DNA of 38,806 nucleotides from Deltaproteobacteria bacterium (GCA_023248955.1 JAHFDP010000041.1:1-38806), one strand, 5' to 3'; counted from the stretch's first letter, positions 7,909-16,835 are shown. A program made the numbers and translations. Notes: generated by a model not told the origin, from the letters alone.

Positions 7909-9657
7909 CTATCCCTCTCGGAAAATCTCCATGTTCACGGCCAGGCCGCGCTTCTGCAGATCGTCATAGAACTTCGGCACGAAGCCGGTGGCCACGTAGC
8001 GACCTTGCACGCGTGCGTTGGCGTCGAAGCCTTCCTGCTTGAAGTTGAAGATGTCCTGCAGCGTGATCACTTCGGTCTCCATACCGGTCACTTCGGAGAT
8101 GTGCGTCACGCGGCGCGAACCGTCGGAGAAGCGCGTCTGCTGCAAGATGATGTCGACCGCGCTGGCGATCTGTTCGCGAATGGCGCGCATCGGAAGTTCC
8201 ATGCCGCTCATCAGCACCATCGTTTCCAAACGCGCCAGAGCGTCGCGCGGTGTGTTGGCGTGCAGCGTGGTGAGCGATCCGTCGTGTCCGGTGTTCATGG
8301 CTTGCAGCATGTCGAGCGCTTCACCGCCGCGGCACTCGCCCACCACGATGCGATCGGGTCGCATGCGCAAGCTGTTGCGCACCAGATCGCGAATAGAGAC
8401 GAGCCCGGTTCCTTCGATGTTGGCCGGACGGCTCTCGAGTGAAACGACGTCCTCTTGCGGCAGCTGCAATTCGGCTGCGTCCTCGATGGTGACGATGCGT
8501 TCATGGTCCGGGATGAAACTTGCGATGACGTTGAGCAGCGTCGTCTTTCCCGAACCGGTGCCGCCGGAGATGACGATGTTTTTGCGCGCCTTCACGCAGG
8601 CGTCCAAAAATTCCGCCATCGGTTCGGTGAGCGTTCCGAAGCGCACCAGATCCTTGATACCGAGTCGCTCGCGCGAAAATTTACGAATGGTGATCGACGG
8701 CCCCTTGAGCGCCAGCGGCGGAATGATGGCGTTGACGCGGCTCCCATCTTTGAGGCGAGCGTCGACCAACGGTGAAGATTCATCGATGCGACGACCGAGC
8801 GGCGCCACGATTCGCTCGATCACGTTGAGTACGGTCTGGTTCGAACTGAAAAGTTTGTCCGCGCGTTCGAGGCGGCCTTTACGCTCGACGAAAATCTGGT
8901 GCGCGTTGTTCACCATGATTTCGGAAATGTCGTCGTCCTTGAGGTACTGCTCGAGCGGGCCCAATCCGAGCGCCTCGTTGACCACGTCTTCGATGAGCGT
9001 CTCGACACTGACGTCGAGCAGATCGCCTGCTGCGTCGAGGCTTTGCACGATGCTGCGCACGGTGGCGGTTGTCTTTTGGTGCAGCTCATCGGAGCCGAGC
9101 GCATCGACGTCGAGGCGCCGCAGGTCGAGTTTTTCTATCAGCTGATCGTGGACGCTCTTGAGGAGCGCACCGTAACGCTCCATCGCTGGGGCCAGCGTTG
9201 GGCCTCCGTTGTTTGGCGCGCCGTTCTTCGGATTGATAGGTGCCGTGCCACGCGGCAGCGGTGCCTGCGTGGTGTTCGTTGCTGCACGAGGTGGCCGCGC
9301 CGGTTCGACGGGCGGCGGCGTGGGAATGCTCTCTTCCTCGACAACGGCCGCAGCGGGGTGTTGCTCCTCTTGCAACTCCACGTTGAGTCCGAAGTCGCCG
9401 ATGGAAATTTGGCTCTCGCGGCTGACAACTTGCGGCGCGCTGACGCGCTCACCGTCGAGAAAAGTGCCGTTGGTGGATTTCAGATCGATGAGGACGACGG
9501 CGCCGTCTTTGGCCACCATGCGCGCGTGCTTTTTCGAGACGTTGCCTTTTGGCAAGCAGATGTCGTTCTCCTCGACGCGTCCGATGGTGATTTCGTCTTT
9601 GTCGAATTCGAAGCGGCGCGGGTCGCCGCCCTTCTCGGTGATCACGATGCGCAGCAT
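7909..9657 (-). CDS. cpaF: CpaF/TadA secretion ATPase with N-terminal FHA domain
   Basis: This 582-aa protein starts with an FHA domain (about 1-95: TIGRVEENDICL, SKKHARM, LKSTNGTFLDG). A Pro/Ala/Thr-rich linker (about 100-160) and a type II/IV secretion ATPase of the TadA/CpaF family follow. Walker A is GGTGSGKTT at 365-373. Downstream are the Asp box (VTIEDAAELQL), Walker B (RIVVGECRGGEALDML, about 437-451) and a His box (TTLHANTPRDALARLE). In Tad/Flp systems this hexameric ATPase powers pilus assembly at the inner membrane. The FHA fusion suggests control by threonine phosphorylation. The upstream operon supplies secretin and prepilin peptidase, but the usual TadB/TadC platform proteins are not adjacent. 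The start ATG is unambiguous, and the gene begins 9 bp after the YfhO-like gene. Confidence 0.92.
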   Translation of the reverse strand: MLRIVITEKGGDPRRFEFDKDEITIGRVEENDICLPKGNVSKKHARMVAKDGAVVLIDLKSTNGTFLDGERVSAPQVVSRESQISIGDFGLNVELQEEQHPAAAVVEEESIPTPPPVEPARPPRAATNTTQAPLPRGTAPINPKNGAPNNGGPTLAPAMERYGALLKSVHDQLIEKLDLRRLDVDALGSDELHQKTTATVRSIVQSLDAAGDLLDVSVETLIEDVVNEALGLGPLEQYLKDDDISEIMVNNAHQIFVERKGRLERADKLFSSNQTVLNVIERIVAPLGRRIDESSPLVDARLKDGSRVNAIIPPLALKGPSITIRKFSRERLGIKDLVRFGTLTEPMAEFLDACVKARKNIVISGGTGSGKTTLLNVIASFIPDHERIVTIEDAAELQLPQEDVVSLESRPANIEGTGLVSIRDLVRNSLRMRPDRIVVGECRGGEALDMLQAMNTGHDGSLTTLHANTPRDALARLETMVLMSGMELPMRAIREQIASAVDIILQQTRFSDGSRRVTHISEVTGMETEVITLQDIFNFKQEGFDANARVQGRYVATGFVPKFYDDLQKRGLAVNMEIFREG

Positions 9658-9666
9658 GCGTGAATG

Positions 9667-11985
9667 TTACTGCGCGCGGGCGGGTCGCCCAAATTTGAGG
9701 ACGAGGAGCGCGATCACGAAAAGACCGATCAACGAAAACGCTGCGCCGACCGCGAGTCCGGGCGTTTGGTAGTTCCACGCGAGACGATGTTTTCCCTCGG
9801 GAACGGCGATCGCACGGAGCGCACCGTCAGCGGTTATCGAGATCGAATCCGCACCGTCGAGCGTGACGCGCCAGCCTGCACTCGCCGCATCGGAAAGGAG
9901 CGCTAACGAGGGTGCCGTGGCTTCGATTTCGGCTTCGAGGTGTTCGGGCTCATCCAACGTGATTCTCGCTGAGCCGCGCGGGGCCTTCCTTTTCTCGATC
10001 TCAGCGCAATCGCGCGCCATTGGAAAGTTCGCTGGAAGTCGCGCCACGTCACCCGCCGAAAGCCACGCGGCGTTACACGGTGGAACGAGTCCGGCAGCGT
10101 TGGAGCCGGCGAGCGCTCCTACCAAACGCAAGCGATCGTGCGCAGCAGCGTTTTTCCAAACGTGAACGAGACCTCCCGCTGCTGTCCCGAGCTCGGTGAA
10201 ACCGGCGCGTGCGTAGGGCGAGGCGCGGACGTCTGTTCCGTAGGCGATGCCGTAGCGCACGCCGAGTAGATCGAAAACCGCCGCGGGTGGCGCCGCCCCA
10301 AAAAGTGATTTGAGGTCACCTGGTGTGAAGCCCGAATAGCCACGCGCAGTCGAGAGGCCGTCGACGGCCGACGAGGCGCCGTAGAGCGCGAGATGGCGCA
10401 ACCAAAACAGTTTGCGCGGACGCGGCCACGTTGCGTCGCCCGCGGCTTCGACGTCCGCGGCCGACGCATGGTGTTCGACATCGATGCGATAATTTCGATC
10501 GGCTTGCGCGGCGTCGTCGCGAATGACTTTGGAAAGTGGTGACGGGGTGGTCACCGCGGCGGCGGGAAGGAAAAAATCGAGCCGCGAGGCGGGAACGGCG
10601 AGATCCACGAGCAGGATGGCGCTGCCAATAAAGGCCGCCGTACGTGCGCGCAAACGTCCAAGTGCAGCGAGCAGAAGCGTGAAGATCGCGACGGCGATGA
10701 GCGCAAATTCGGTGGCCGCCGAGGGAATGAGCGTCGCTGTAAGCGCGGTCGCCCGCTGCGTGCCCAGTCGCGCTGCGAACCAAGATTCCGCGAAAAAAAG
10801 GAGACCACCCGCGACGATCGCCAAGAGGGCCGCGCCGCTTGCGGCCATCGCGAGCGCGCGAAAGGACTCGAGCGTGGCGCGCTTCGGAAATTCACGAATC
10901 ACTTCCCAACCTGCGCCAGCCTGGATGGCGATCGCCAGCGCGAGTGGAATCACCAGCTTCTCGGGAAAACGAATGAGCTGCACCAGAGGGAATGCGCGAA
11001 AGAGAAACGCGTAGAGCGGCGTGTAGGCGCCGAAGGCCAGCGGAAGAAGCGCGGTCGAGGCCAGGACGAGAACCATGCGCGGCACGCGTGCGACGGAAGA
11101 TCGAAAGCCGGCGAACGCGAGCAGCAGCACCACGCCACCCGCGTAAATCTCCTGCACGTAGGGTCGTTGCAAACCGGGATTGAGTGACCAACTCGAAGCG
11201 CCCGGCGAATCGACCGCACCCGCGAAAAAGGGGAAGAGAAGATTCAGCAGACGAAGGGGATGAAGCGAATAGTCGGTGGCCTCCGCAAAGGACCAACCAG
11301 TCGCGCGCGAAGAGTGGCGCAGAAAAAGCGCGGTCGGTAAAATCTGCACGGCGGCGATGATCGCGCCGAGAAGCAGAGTGCTGAAAAAAACTGCGCCCGT
11401 CCGAACGCGTGTACCTGACTGCGCAACGCTCACGGCAAAGAGCGCCGCGAGGAAGATCGCACAGGCGCCAACTTCCGGCGTTCCGGAAAAAAAGAGAAGC
11501 GCCGCGACCAAGGCCGCGCTCGCCGCGGTTCGCCTCGACGGCGATCGTCCGAGAAAAACGCCGGTGGCGCAGAGCCACGGTAACCAGCTCGGCGCAATGG
11601 ATTGGCCGCTGGCAACGAGCGAGACGTAGGTTCCGCTCCAGGCGAAGGCGAGCGCGGCGACCACGCTTCCGGTTCGATCGATGCCGAGCGCGCGGCTCAG
11701 AGCGAACGTGCCGGCCACCGCTACCGCTGCATGCACGGCAACGAAGAGCGCGAAGCCGAGCGGGAGCGGAACGAGATAGGTGAGAAGCGAGAGCGGATGA
11801 AAGGCGTTGAAGTTGGGATCGACGAGCAATGGCGTGCCGCCATATTCGAATGGATTCCACTGGGGCAACCGGCCCGCGCGCAGCGCTTCGGCGAGCAGCA
11901 CTTTGTGCGGATAAAAATAGAGTCCGGCGTCGCGAAAGTAGAGTGCGTTTCCGAAAAAAAGGACCGGCGCAAAAAACAACAGCAC
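9667..11985 (-). CDS. YfhO-like multi-span membrane protein (GT-C-type fold)
   Basis: This protein of about 772 aa is dominated by hydrophobic segments (roughly 11-13 spans). An early non-cytoplasmic loop reads DAGLYFYPHKVLLAEALRAG and RLPQWNPFEYGGTPLL, the typical first loop of YfhO/GT-C proteins. The C-terminus has a beta-rich domain (LSDAASAGWRVTLDG and VPEGKHRLAWNYQTPG), a last span, and a basic tail. YfhO relatives transfer sugars from lipid-linked donors, for example in lipoteichoic acid glycosylation, but the substrate here is unknown. The start is uncertain: GTG 11985 falls inside the first hydrophobic segment, and the frame stays open upstream through KAGRLWVVLAIALP without an ATG, so the true start may lie near the secretin stop at 12059. 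Its place between secretin and ATPase genes hints at glycosylation of secreted or surface protein, but this is inference. Confidence 0.78.
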   Translation of the reverse strand: MLLFFAPVLFFGNALYFRDAGLYFYPHKVLLAEALRAGRLPQWNPFEYGGTPLLVDPNFNAFHPLSLLTYLVPLPLGFALFVAVHAAVAVAGTFALSRALGIDRTGSVVAALAFAWSGTYVSLVASGQSIAPSWLPWLCATGVFLGRSPSRRTAASAALVAALLFFSGTPEVGACAIFLAALFAVSVAQSGTRVRTGAVFFSTLLLGAIIAAVQILPTALFLRHSSRATGWSFAEATDYSLHPLRLLNLLFPFFAGAVDSPGASSWSLNPGLQRPYVQEIYAGGVVLLLAFAGFRSSVARVPRMVLVLASTALLPLAFGAYTPLYAFLFRAFPLVQLIRFPEKLVIPLALAIAIQAGAGWEVIREFPKRATLESFRALAMAASGAALLAIVAGGLLFFAESWFAARLGTQRATALTATLIPSAATEFALIAVAIFTLLLAALGRLRARTAAFIGSAILLVDLAVPASRLDFFLPAAAVTTPSPLSKVIRDDAAQADRNYRIDVEHHASAADVEAAGDATWPRPRKLFWLRHLALYGASSAVDGLSTARGYSGFTPGDLKSLFGAAPPAAVFDLLGVRYGIAYGTDVRASPYARAGFTELGTAAGGLVHVWKNAAAHDRLRLVGALAGSNAAGLVPPCNAAWLSAGDVARLPANFPMARDCAEIEKRKAPRGSARITLDEPEHLEAEIEATAPSLALLSDAASAGWRVTLDGADSISITADGALRAIAVPEGKHRLAWNYQTPGLAVGAAFSLIGLFVIALLVLKFGRPARAQ

Positions 11986-12058
11986 CGGTAGCGCGATGGC
12001 CAGAACGACCCAAAGGCGTCCCGCCTTCTCCTCGTTCTTCGAGACGAAAATGGTCTTC

Positions 12059-13486
12059 TCAGTCGAAGATACTGAACGAAACCTGATCGCCGGCGGACTT
12101 GTAGAGATCCTTGGCGTCCTCGATCAGCTTCTGAATGCGCTCGCTGTCGGGATTGACAATTTTCGGCGTGACGAAAATCGCCAGCTCCGTTTTCTTGTCG
12201 AGAAAGCCGCGGCTCTTCAAGAGCTCGCCGATGATCGGGATGTGGCCGAGCAACGGAAACTTCGAAACGTTCTTCTGTTCGTCGTAGTTGAAAATCCCCG
12301 AAAGCACGATGGTCTCGCCATGCTTCACGGTGACCTGCGTCTTCACTTCACGAATGGAGAAGCCGGGCACATTGTTCACGGTGAGCGTGCGATCGATATC
12401 GCTCACTTCGGAATCGATATCGGTGGTGATGTTGCCCTGCTTGTCGGCGTTGGGCTTCAACTTGAGGAGCACGCCGAACCGTTTGAACTCGATCGCCGTG
12501 GTGTTGGCGGTGACCGTAACGATGGGGATCTCGCCGCCGACGTGGAACGAGGCCTCTTCACCGGACGCACACACCAGGCGCGGTTGCGAGAGCACGCGCC
12601 CGTATCCATTGTTCTGACCAGCACCGAAGGCGAAGCTGCTGCCAGCCGAGACGACGCCACCCACATTGAGCGTGTTGGCGGGATTTCCAGGCAGGGGAAA
12701 CCAATCGTGCGCGACGTTGCCGGTACCGGTGACCGCGCTGCCTTGCCAATTGAGCGGCAGCTGCACACCGAACTTGAGATCGTTGCTCTTGCGAAGCTCG
12801 ACGAACTGCACTTCGACGAGAACCATCCGCTTGATGCCCACCGTCAACAGGTTGTGCGCGCTTTCGCCGAGTGCGTGCACCAAGAGATCGGCCTTCTGCA
12901 ACTCTTCTTTCGACTCGACGCTGCCCTCGAGAAAAATCGTGGCGCCGTAAACGTTCACGCTGATGTTCTTCATGCCCGCTTTCTGAAAGGAGCCGACGAG
13001 ATTTTGCGCGGCCAACTTTTTGGCGTTGTTGCTCGCCCGTACGAAGCTTCTGACGTTGGGATAGAGCTGCGTGATCTGCTGCACGCGTTCGAAGTCGTCG
13101 GTGGTGAGCGCCTCTCCATCCATGTAAATGCGATCGCCGACGATGCGCAGTTGCACGCCTTCGCGATCGCCGAGGAGGGCGCGCACTTCACTGACAACCT
13201 CGCGCGGATCCTGCCGGTGAACGACGACCGAGTAGGTGATGCGGCCGCTCGACTTGAACAACAAGAGCGACGTGCGTCCTTCGGAAAGACCGGTGAGTAA
13301 AATTTCGCTGGCGCCAACGGACTTCACGCTGGCCACTTCTTCGTTGCCGATGGAGGCCTTAGTCACGCCTGGGACGGAGAGTGTCTTCTGCTGTCCGATG
13401 CCGAGGGTGATGTTGCCGCCTTCTTGCGCGGCGGCGCTCGGGACAACCGACAAAAACGTGAACGTGGCGAGGAGAGCGGAGCGCAT
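12059..13486 (-). CDS. cpaC: CpaC/RcpA-type outer-membrane secretin
   Basis: This 475-aa protein starts with a Sec signal peptide (MRSALLATFTFLSVVPSAAAQ). An N-terminal pilus-secretin domain (about 25-95, with LSVPGVTKASIGNEEVASV and LLTGLSEGRTSLLLF) and a BON-like segment follow. The secretin core (about 215-440) has SQPRLVCASGEEASFHVGGE, VTVKHGETIVLSG and FPLLGHIPIIGELLKSRGF, the canonical secretin C-terminal signature, followed by ELAIFVTPKIV. In Tad systems the secretin multimer forms the outer-membrane channel for the pilus. ATG 13486 is chosen over an in-frame ATG at 13522 because it places the signal peptide at the N-terminus and has GGGAGA about 12 nt upstream on the coding strand. 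It lies 39 bp downstream of the prepilin peptidase gene and belongs to the same run. Confidence 0.91.
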   Translation of the reverse strand: MRSALLATFTFLSVVPSAAAQEGGNITLGIGQQKTLSVPGVTKASIGNEEVASVKSVGASEILLTGLSEGRTSLLLFKSSGRITYSVVVHRQDPREVVSEVRALLGDREGVQLRIVGDRIYMDGEALTTDDFERVQQITQLYPNVRSFVRASNNAKKLAAQNLVGSFQKAGMKNISVNVYGATIFLEGSVESKEELQKADLLVHALGESAHNLLTVGIKRMVLVEVQFVELRKSNDLKFGVQLPLNWQGSAVTGTGNVAHDWFPLPGNPANTLNVGGVVSAGSSFAFGAGQNNGYGRVLSQPRLVCASGEEASFHVGGEIPIVTVTANTTAIEFKRFGVLLKLKPNADKQGNITTDIDSEVSDIDRTLTVNNVPGFSIREVKTQVTVKHGETIVLSGIFNYDEQKNVSKFPLLGHIPIIGELLKSRGFLDKKTELAIFVTPKIVNPDSERIQKLIEDAKDLYKSAGDQVSFSIFD

Positions 13487-13525
13487 GGGGGACGGAATTC
13501 TCCCTGAGAAAATGAAATACATACG

Positions 13526-13984
13526 TTATACGACGTTATACTCGACGAGCAAGGAAACGAGGGCGCCCGTGGCGATGGCGACGCCGTAGGGAAGATGTTT
13601 GGGCGCGGGCTTCTTGCGCAGGCGCGCGGCGGCAATCCAGAGAATGCCTTGAAGGCCGCCGGCAATGGAGACCGCGAGAAGGAGGCCCAGCGCGAAGGGC
13701 CAACCTTTGAGCGCGCCGGCCGCGGCCATCAGTTTGACGTCGCCATCGGCCATCCATCCGAAAAAAAAGGCGGCAAGAAAAGGAGCCGCGGCCACAGTGG
13801 TTCCGAGGAGTGACGATTGCAATTCCAACCAGCCGCCCAGGAAATGCAGACCGATCCCGACCCCCAGCGCCGACAAGGTAACGACATCGTAAATATGCCG
13901 CGATCGCAGATCGGTAACCACGCAAATGGCGAGCGCCAAAACGAGAACGACATTCGCTGCGTATACGGTAAACGGTGCGATCAC
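13526..13984 (-). CDS. TadV/CpaA-type prepilin peptidase (A24 family)
   Basis: This 152-aa membrane protein has about five or six hydrophobic segments. Both catalytic aspartates of the type IV prepilin peptidase family are present: TDLRSRHIYD near residue 25, and MADGDVKLM near residue 80, which aligns with the family GxGD motif although the first Gly is Ala here. It lacks the N-methyltransferase domain of PilD, as is normal for the short TadV/CpaA form (about 150-170 aa). It would cleave leaders of Flp-type prepilins at the inner membrane, but no pilin gene is in the window. The start overlaps the upstream FHA gene by 4 bp, so the two are translationally coupled. Confidence 0.86.
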   Translation of the reverse strand: MIAPFTVYAANVVLVLALAICVVTDLRSRHIYDVVTLSALGVGIGLHFLGGWLELQSSLLGTTVAAAPFLAAFFFGWMADGDVKLMAAAGALKGWPFALGLLLAVSIAGGLQGILWIAAARLRKKPAPKHLPYGVAIATGALVSLLVEYNVV

Positions 13985-14790
13985 CTAAACACGCAGGTCA
14001 GTTTTTCGGAGCAGATGAAGTATTCGTCGCCGTCTTCAATTTTTCGCCGCGTGATGCGCCGTTTGTCGAACCAGGTCCCGTTCGACGATCCGAGATCTTC
14101 GATGTAGTAGGCCTCGCCTTCGCGCACGATGGCCGCGTGCTCGCGGGAAACTTTTCCCGAATTAATGACGAGGTCGCAGTGCTTGCCGCGCCCCAGAACG
14201 AAGCGATCTTTTCCCACCCGCTCTAGTTCGCGACCGTCGCCCATGATGATCAGAATCGGGTCGGGTAACGCTGTTGAAGGCGAAACCGCCGCCTGCTCTC
14301 CGGTGTCGGAAGGTGGCGCGGCGTCGTCGCCGAGCAGAGAGTCATCGATCTGTTTCTCGTCAACGATCGGTTCCGCCTGCTCCGGCGCGCGGTCGCTCCA
14401 ATTTTCTCGGCTCTCGAGCTCCAACGGTGGTTCCAGTGTCGCCGCCCGTTTTTCAGGCACGGCAATCGGCGCGGCCTCTACAACCGGTTGCTGCGAGGGC
14501 GACGTTGGACTTGGAAACGAAGTCCCGGAGACGTTCGCGCGTGGATCGGCGAAGAGCCCTGGCTCCTTGGTTTCGTGCGCTGAACCAATCGGCGCCTCGA
14601 CCTCATTTTCATTCGGCGTGATCGAAACGTCGGCCGTTTTGGGCGCGACGTAGCCCGCCGCATGCGCGAAAAAGTGAACCGCTTGCGCCACTAAAATTTC
14701 CCGGTCGATGCCCATGTCGCGCGACATCGCGGTCAGCGCGTCCCAGAGGTGATCGGGAATCGTGACGAGTTTTCCGTTGGCTTCGGCCAT
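13981..14790 (-). CDS. FHA-domain protein with N-terminal ribbon-helix-helix-like segment
   Basis: This 269-aa protein is predicted to be soluble and is the first gene of the minus-strand run. Residues 1-50 (KLVTIPDHLWDALTAMSR, then DREILVAQAVHFFAH) have the strand-helix-helix pattern of a CopG/RHH-like unit. A long acidic, Pro/Ser-rich linker (about 55-165) follows. The C-terminal FHA domain (about 170-269) shows VLGRGKHCDLVI, VSREHAAIV and LGSSNGTWFDKRRI, the conserved Gly, Arg, Ser-x-x-His and Asn-Gly residues of the fold. It probably combines dimerisation or DNA binding with phosphothreonine recognition; whether it binds DNA is not shown. The coding strand has GGTGAG just before the ATG. 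It may regulate the Tad-like genes it leads. Confidence 0.82.
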   Translation of the reverse strand: MAEANGKLVTIPDHLWDALTAMSRDMGIDREILVAQAVHFFAHAAGYVAPKTADVSITPNENEVEAPIGSAHETKEPGLFADPRANVSGTSFPSPTSPSQQPVVEAAPIAVPEKRAATLEPPLELESRENWSDRAPEQAEPIVDEKQIDDSLLGDDAAPPSDTGEQAAVSPSTALPDPILIIMGDGRELERVGKDRFVLGRGKHCDLVINSGKVSREHAAIVREGEAYYIEDLGSSNGTWFDKRRITRRKIEDGDEYFICSEKLTCVFR

Positions 14791-15032
14791 GACTCACCGT
14801 GGGTTCGAGGAACGTTGATTCTCAAGTCATCTGTGGGCCCCGGTCAAATTGTTGGCCGTGAGCGAGCGCGCAAGCGGCTGTCCGGCATACCCCTTGCTGC
14901 ACTCCATCTCGATGCATTCAAAAGGCGTTGTTCGAGTCCCAATTCTTCCGATTTGCGCCGAACATCCGGGCAAATCGCGCGGGTCGTGGGGAGAATTCGA
15001 CGGATAAGCGCACGTTCAACACGGGAGTCCAG
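14791..15032 (+). promoter_or_regulatory. Divergent intergenic region between the Tad/FHA operon and the sigma-54 regulator
   Basis: This 242-bp stretch separates two divergent genes and must hold the promoters of both. I could not identify a convincing -35/-10 or -24/-12 pair on either strand. The only clear signal is a ribosome-binding site, GGGAG at 15023-15027, five bases before ATG 15033. It decides the start of the response regulator against an in-frame ATG at 14928. Confidence 0.5.
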
Positions 15033-16547
15033 ATGGATCGACCCACTAGCGTGCTCGTGATCGATGACGATGTCGATGTGCGCGACTACCTCACCGAATT
15101 TCTGACGACCGAGGGATTTCGCGTGACGACCGCTGCCGATGGTGAAGCGGCGCTTGCGGCGTTGACCGAAGGGCCGCGCCGACCTGCGCTGGTGCTGCTC
15201 GATTTGCGGATGCCGGGGCTTGATGGATTCGAAGTGCTGCGCAGGTACCGGATGAACGACCAACAGACACCGGTGATCGCGCTCTCCGCGTTGGGCGAGG
15301 CGGAGACCGTGGTGCGCGCCATGAAGCTCGGCGCGAGCGACTACTTGGCGAAACCATTCGACGTCGATCAGCTTCGCGATGCGCTGGCGCGCGTTCTAGC
15401 GGTGGCAAGTCCCATTGCCACGTCGGTCGAGTTGAAACCCGAGCGACGTGGTCGTCTCGCACCGCCCGATTACGTTTCCGCCAGTCCCGCGATGGAACGC
15501 ATCTGGGAAATGGTGGAGCGCGTCGCGCACACCGATGTTCCGATTCTGATTCGCGGCGAGAGCGGCGTTGGCAAGGAAGTCGTGGCGCGCCAGCTGCACA
15601 CGCGCTCGAATCGCAACGGCCGGCCGTTTATCAAAATCAATTGCGCCGCATTGCCCGCAGAACTCTTGGAGAGCGAGCTTTTCGGTCACGAACGTGGTGC
15701 GTTTACGGGCGCCACCAGCGAAAAGCCCGGCAAGTTCGAATTGGCCAACACCGGCACGATCTTTCTCGACGAGATCGGCGAGATGCATCCGTCGCTGCAA
15801 GCGAAGATGTTGCAGGTTTTGCAGGACGAGGAATTTTACCGAATCGGCGGCAAGCGACCGGTGCGCGTGGATGCGCGCGTGGTAACGGCCACCAACCGCG
15901 CGCTCGAGGAGGAGATCGCACGCGGTAATTTTCGCGAGGATCTTTATTACCGTTTGAACGTTGTCTCGATCGCGGTGCCGCCGCTTCGCGAGCGACGCGG
16001 CGATGTCGCGCTTTTGGTGGAACACTTTCTCAAAAAATATGGCGACAAATACAAAGGCGGCGCGTTTTCGGTTCCGCCAGAAGTGATGCAGGTTTTCGCG
16101 TCGTATGCGTGGCCGGGCAATGTGCGCGAGTTGGAAAACATGGTGCGGCGATTGGTGGTGCTGCGCGACACCTCGCTGGTGTTGGAAGAGCTTGCGGGGC
16201 GCCGGCCCTCAAGCAGTGCGATCTCGACGGCGATGTCGCCGGGATCGAGCATGGCCGCCGCGCCGCGCACCAGCGTGCTTGCCGAGAATTCGGAGGAGGG
16301 ATCTGGGGCGGCCATCGGGTCCGTGACGTCGCTGCAGCCGGAGTCGGTTAGCCTGAAAGCGATCGGCCGCCACGCAGCGATGCTTGCGGAGCGCGAAGCG
16401 ATTCACCGCATGCTGCAGAAGACCAACTGGAACAAGCGCAAAGCCGCGGTGCTGTTGCAGATCAGCTACAAGGCGCTGCTCTACAAAGTGAAGGAGTGCG
16501 GGATCATCGATCCGCGCGAGCAGGCCAGTACGTTGGCGAGTGGGTAA
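15033..16547 (+). CDS. Sigma-54-dependent response regulator (NtrC family)
   Basis: This 504-aa protein has all three NtrC-family modules. The receiver domain (about 1-120) has the acidic pocket VIDDD, the phospho-acceptor Asp at residue 57 (LVLLDLRMPG) and the Lys in YLAKPFD. The AAA+ domain (about 150-385) has Walker A GESGVGKE, the sigma-54-contacting loop GAFTGA in ELFGHERGAFTGA, Walker B IFLDEIGEM, and the FREDLYYRLNV and WPGNVRELEN motifs. A Fis-type helix-turn-helix (NWNKRKAAVLLQISYKALLYKV) lies at the C-terminus. Such activators drive open-complex formation at sigma-54 promoters when phosphorylated. The gene lies upstream of an EPS operon with a -24/-12 promoter at 17003-17018, so that operon is the likely target. 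No partner histidine kinase is nearby. The resemblance to PrsR-type regulators of EPS clusters is by arrangement only. Confidence 0.93.
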   Translation: MDRPTSVLVIDDDVDVRDYLTEFLTTEGFRVTTAADGEAALAALTEGPRRPALVLLDLRMPGLDGFEVLRRYRMNDQQTPVIALSALGEAETVVRAMKLGASDYLAKPFDVDQLRDALARVLAVASPIATSVELKPERRGRLAPPDYVSASPAMERIWEMVERVAHTDVPILIRGESGVGKEVVARQLHTRSNRNGRPFIKINCAALPAELLESELFGHERGAFTGATSEKPGKFELANTGTIFLDEIGEMHPSLQAKMLQVLQDEEFYRIGGKRPVRVDARVVTATNRALEEEIARGNFREDLYYRLNVVSIAVPPLRERRGDVALLVEHFLKKYGDKYKGGAFSVPPEVMQVFASYAWPGNVRELENMVRRLVVLRDTSLVLEELAGRRPSSSAISTAMSPGSSMAAAPRTSVLAENSEEGSGAAIGSVTSLQPESVSLKAIGRHAAMLAEREAIHRMLQKTNWNKRKAAVLLQISYKALLYKVKECGIIDPREQASTLASG

Positions 16548-16555
16548 GCGTGGGT

Positions 16556-16783
16556 TCAACTCGTCGCGTGCATTGGTACGAGTTTGGTCTGCACACGGTG
16601 CACAACAGGCTCTGGGGCCTGTGGCGTTAACGTGTGGCGCAGCACCGGCGCCCCGGCCATCAGCATTGCTCCAGACGCGATGAGCAGCGTCGGCTCCAGA
16701 ACACCGATGTTGGTCTTGAATGCTGCCAGCGCCGCGGCTGCCGTGGCGAACGTCAACGTCGTCCAAACCGCTGTACGGATCAT
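16556..16783 (-). CDS. Small predicted membrane protein, 75 aa
   Basis: The sequence is not recognised as a known family. It has two hydrophobic stretches, AVWTTLTFATAAAALAAF (about 5-22) and VLEPTLLIASGAMLMAGAPVL (about 28-48), then a polar tail with several Pro, His and Gln residues. ATG 16783 is chosen because the coding strand has GGGGGAG immediately upstream, a strong ribosome-binding site; an in-frame upstream extension to 16840 has no such signal. The gene converges on the sigma-54 regulator with 8 bp between stops and diverges from the EPS operon. A near-consensus -24/-12 element lies 53 bp upstream of its ATG. Two spans, a clear RBS and an otherwise empty interval support a real gene, but there is no homology evidence. 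Confidence 0.5.
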   Translation of the reverse strand: MIRTAVWTTLTFATAAAALAAFKTNIGVLEPTLLIASGAMLMAGAPVLRHTLTPQAPEPVVHRVQTKLVPMHATS

Positions 16784-16835
16784 GTGCTCCCCCGAAACAA
16801 GGCGGGCCCCCCCGCGAGCTTGCACAGTCAAGAGA

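Noticed and set aside
10892-12013. A 373-codon minus-strand frame overlapping the YfhO-like gene
   Set aside because: The product is Arg/Ser/Ala-rich and low in hydrophobic structure, typical of an out-of-frame shadow of the membrane protein gene.
11996-13300. A 434-codon open frame on the plus strand opposite the secretin gene
   Set aside because: It is antisense to a secretin with a clear signal peptide and family motifs; long antisense frames are expected in high-GC DNA. Its product has no recognisable domain.
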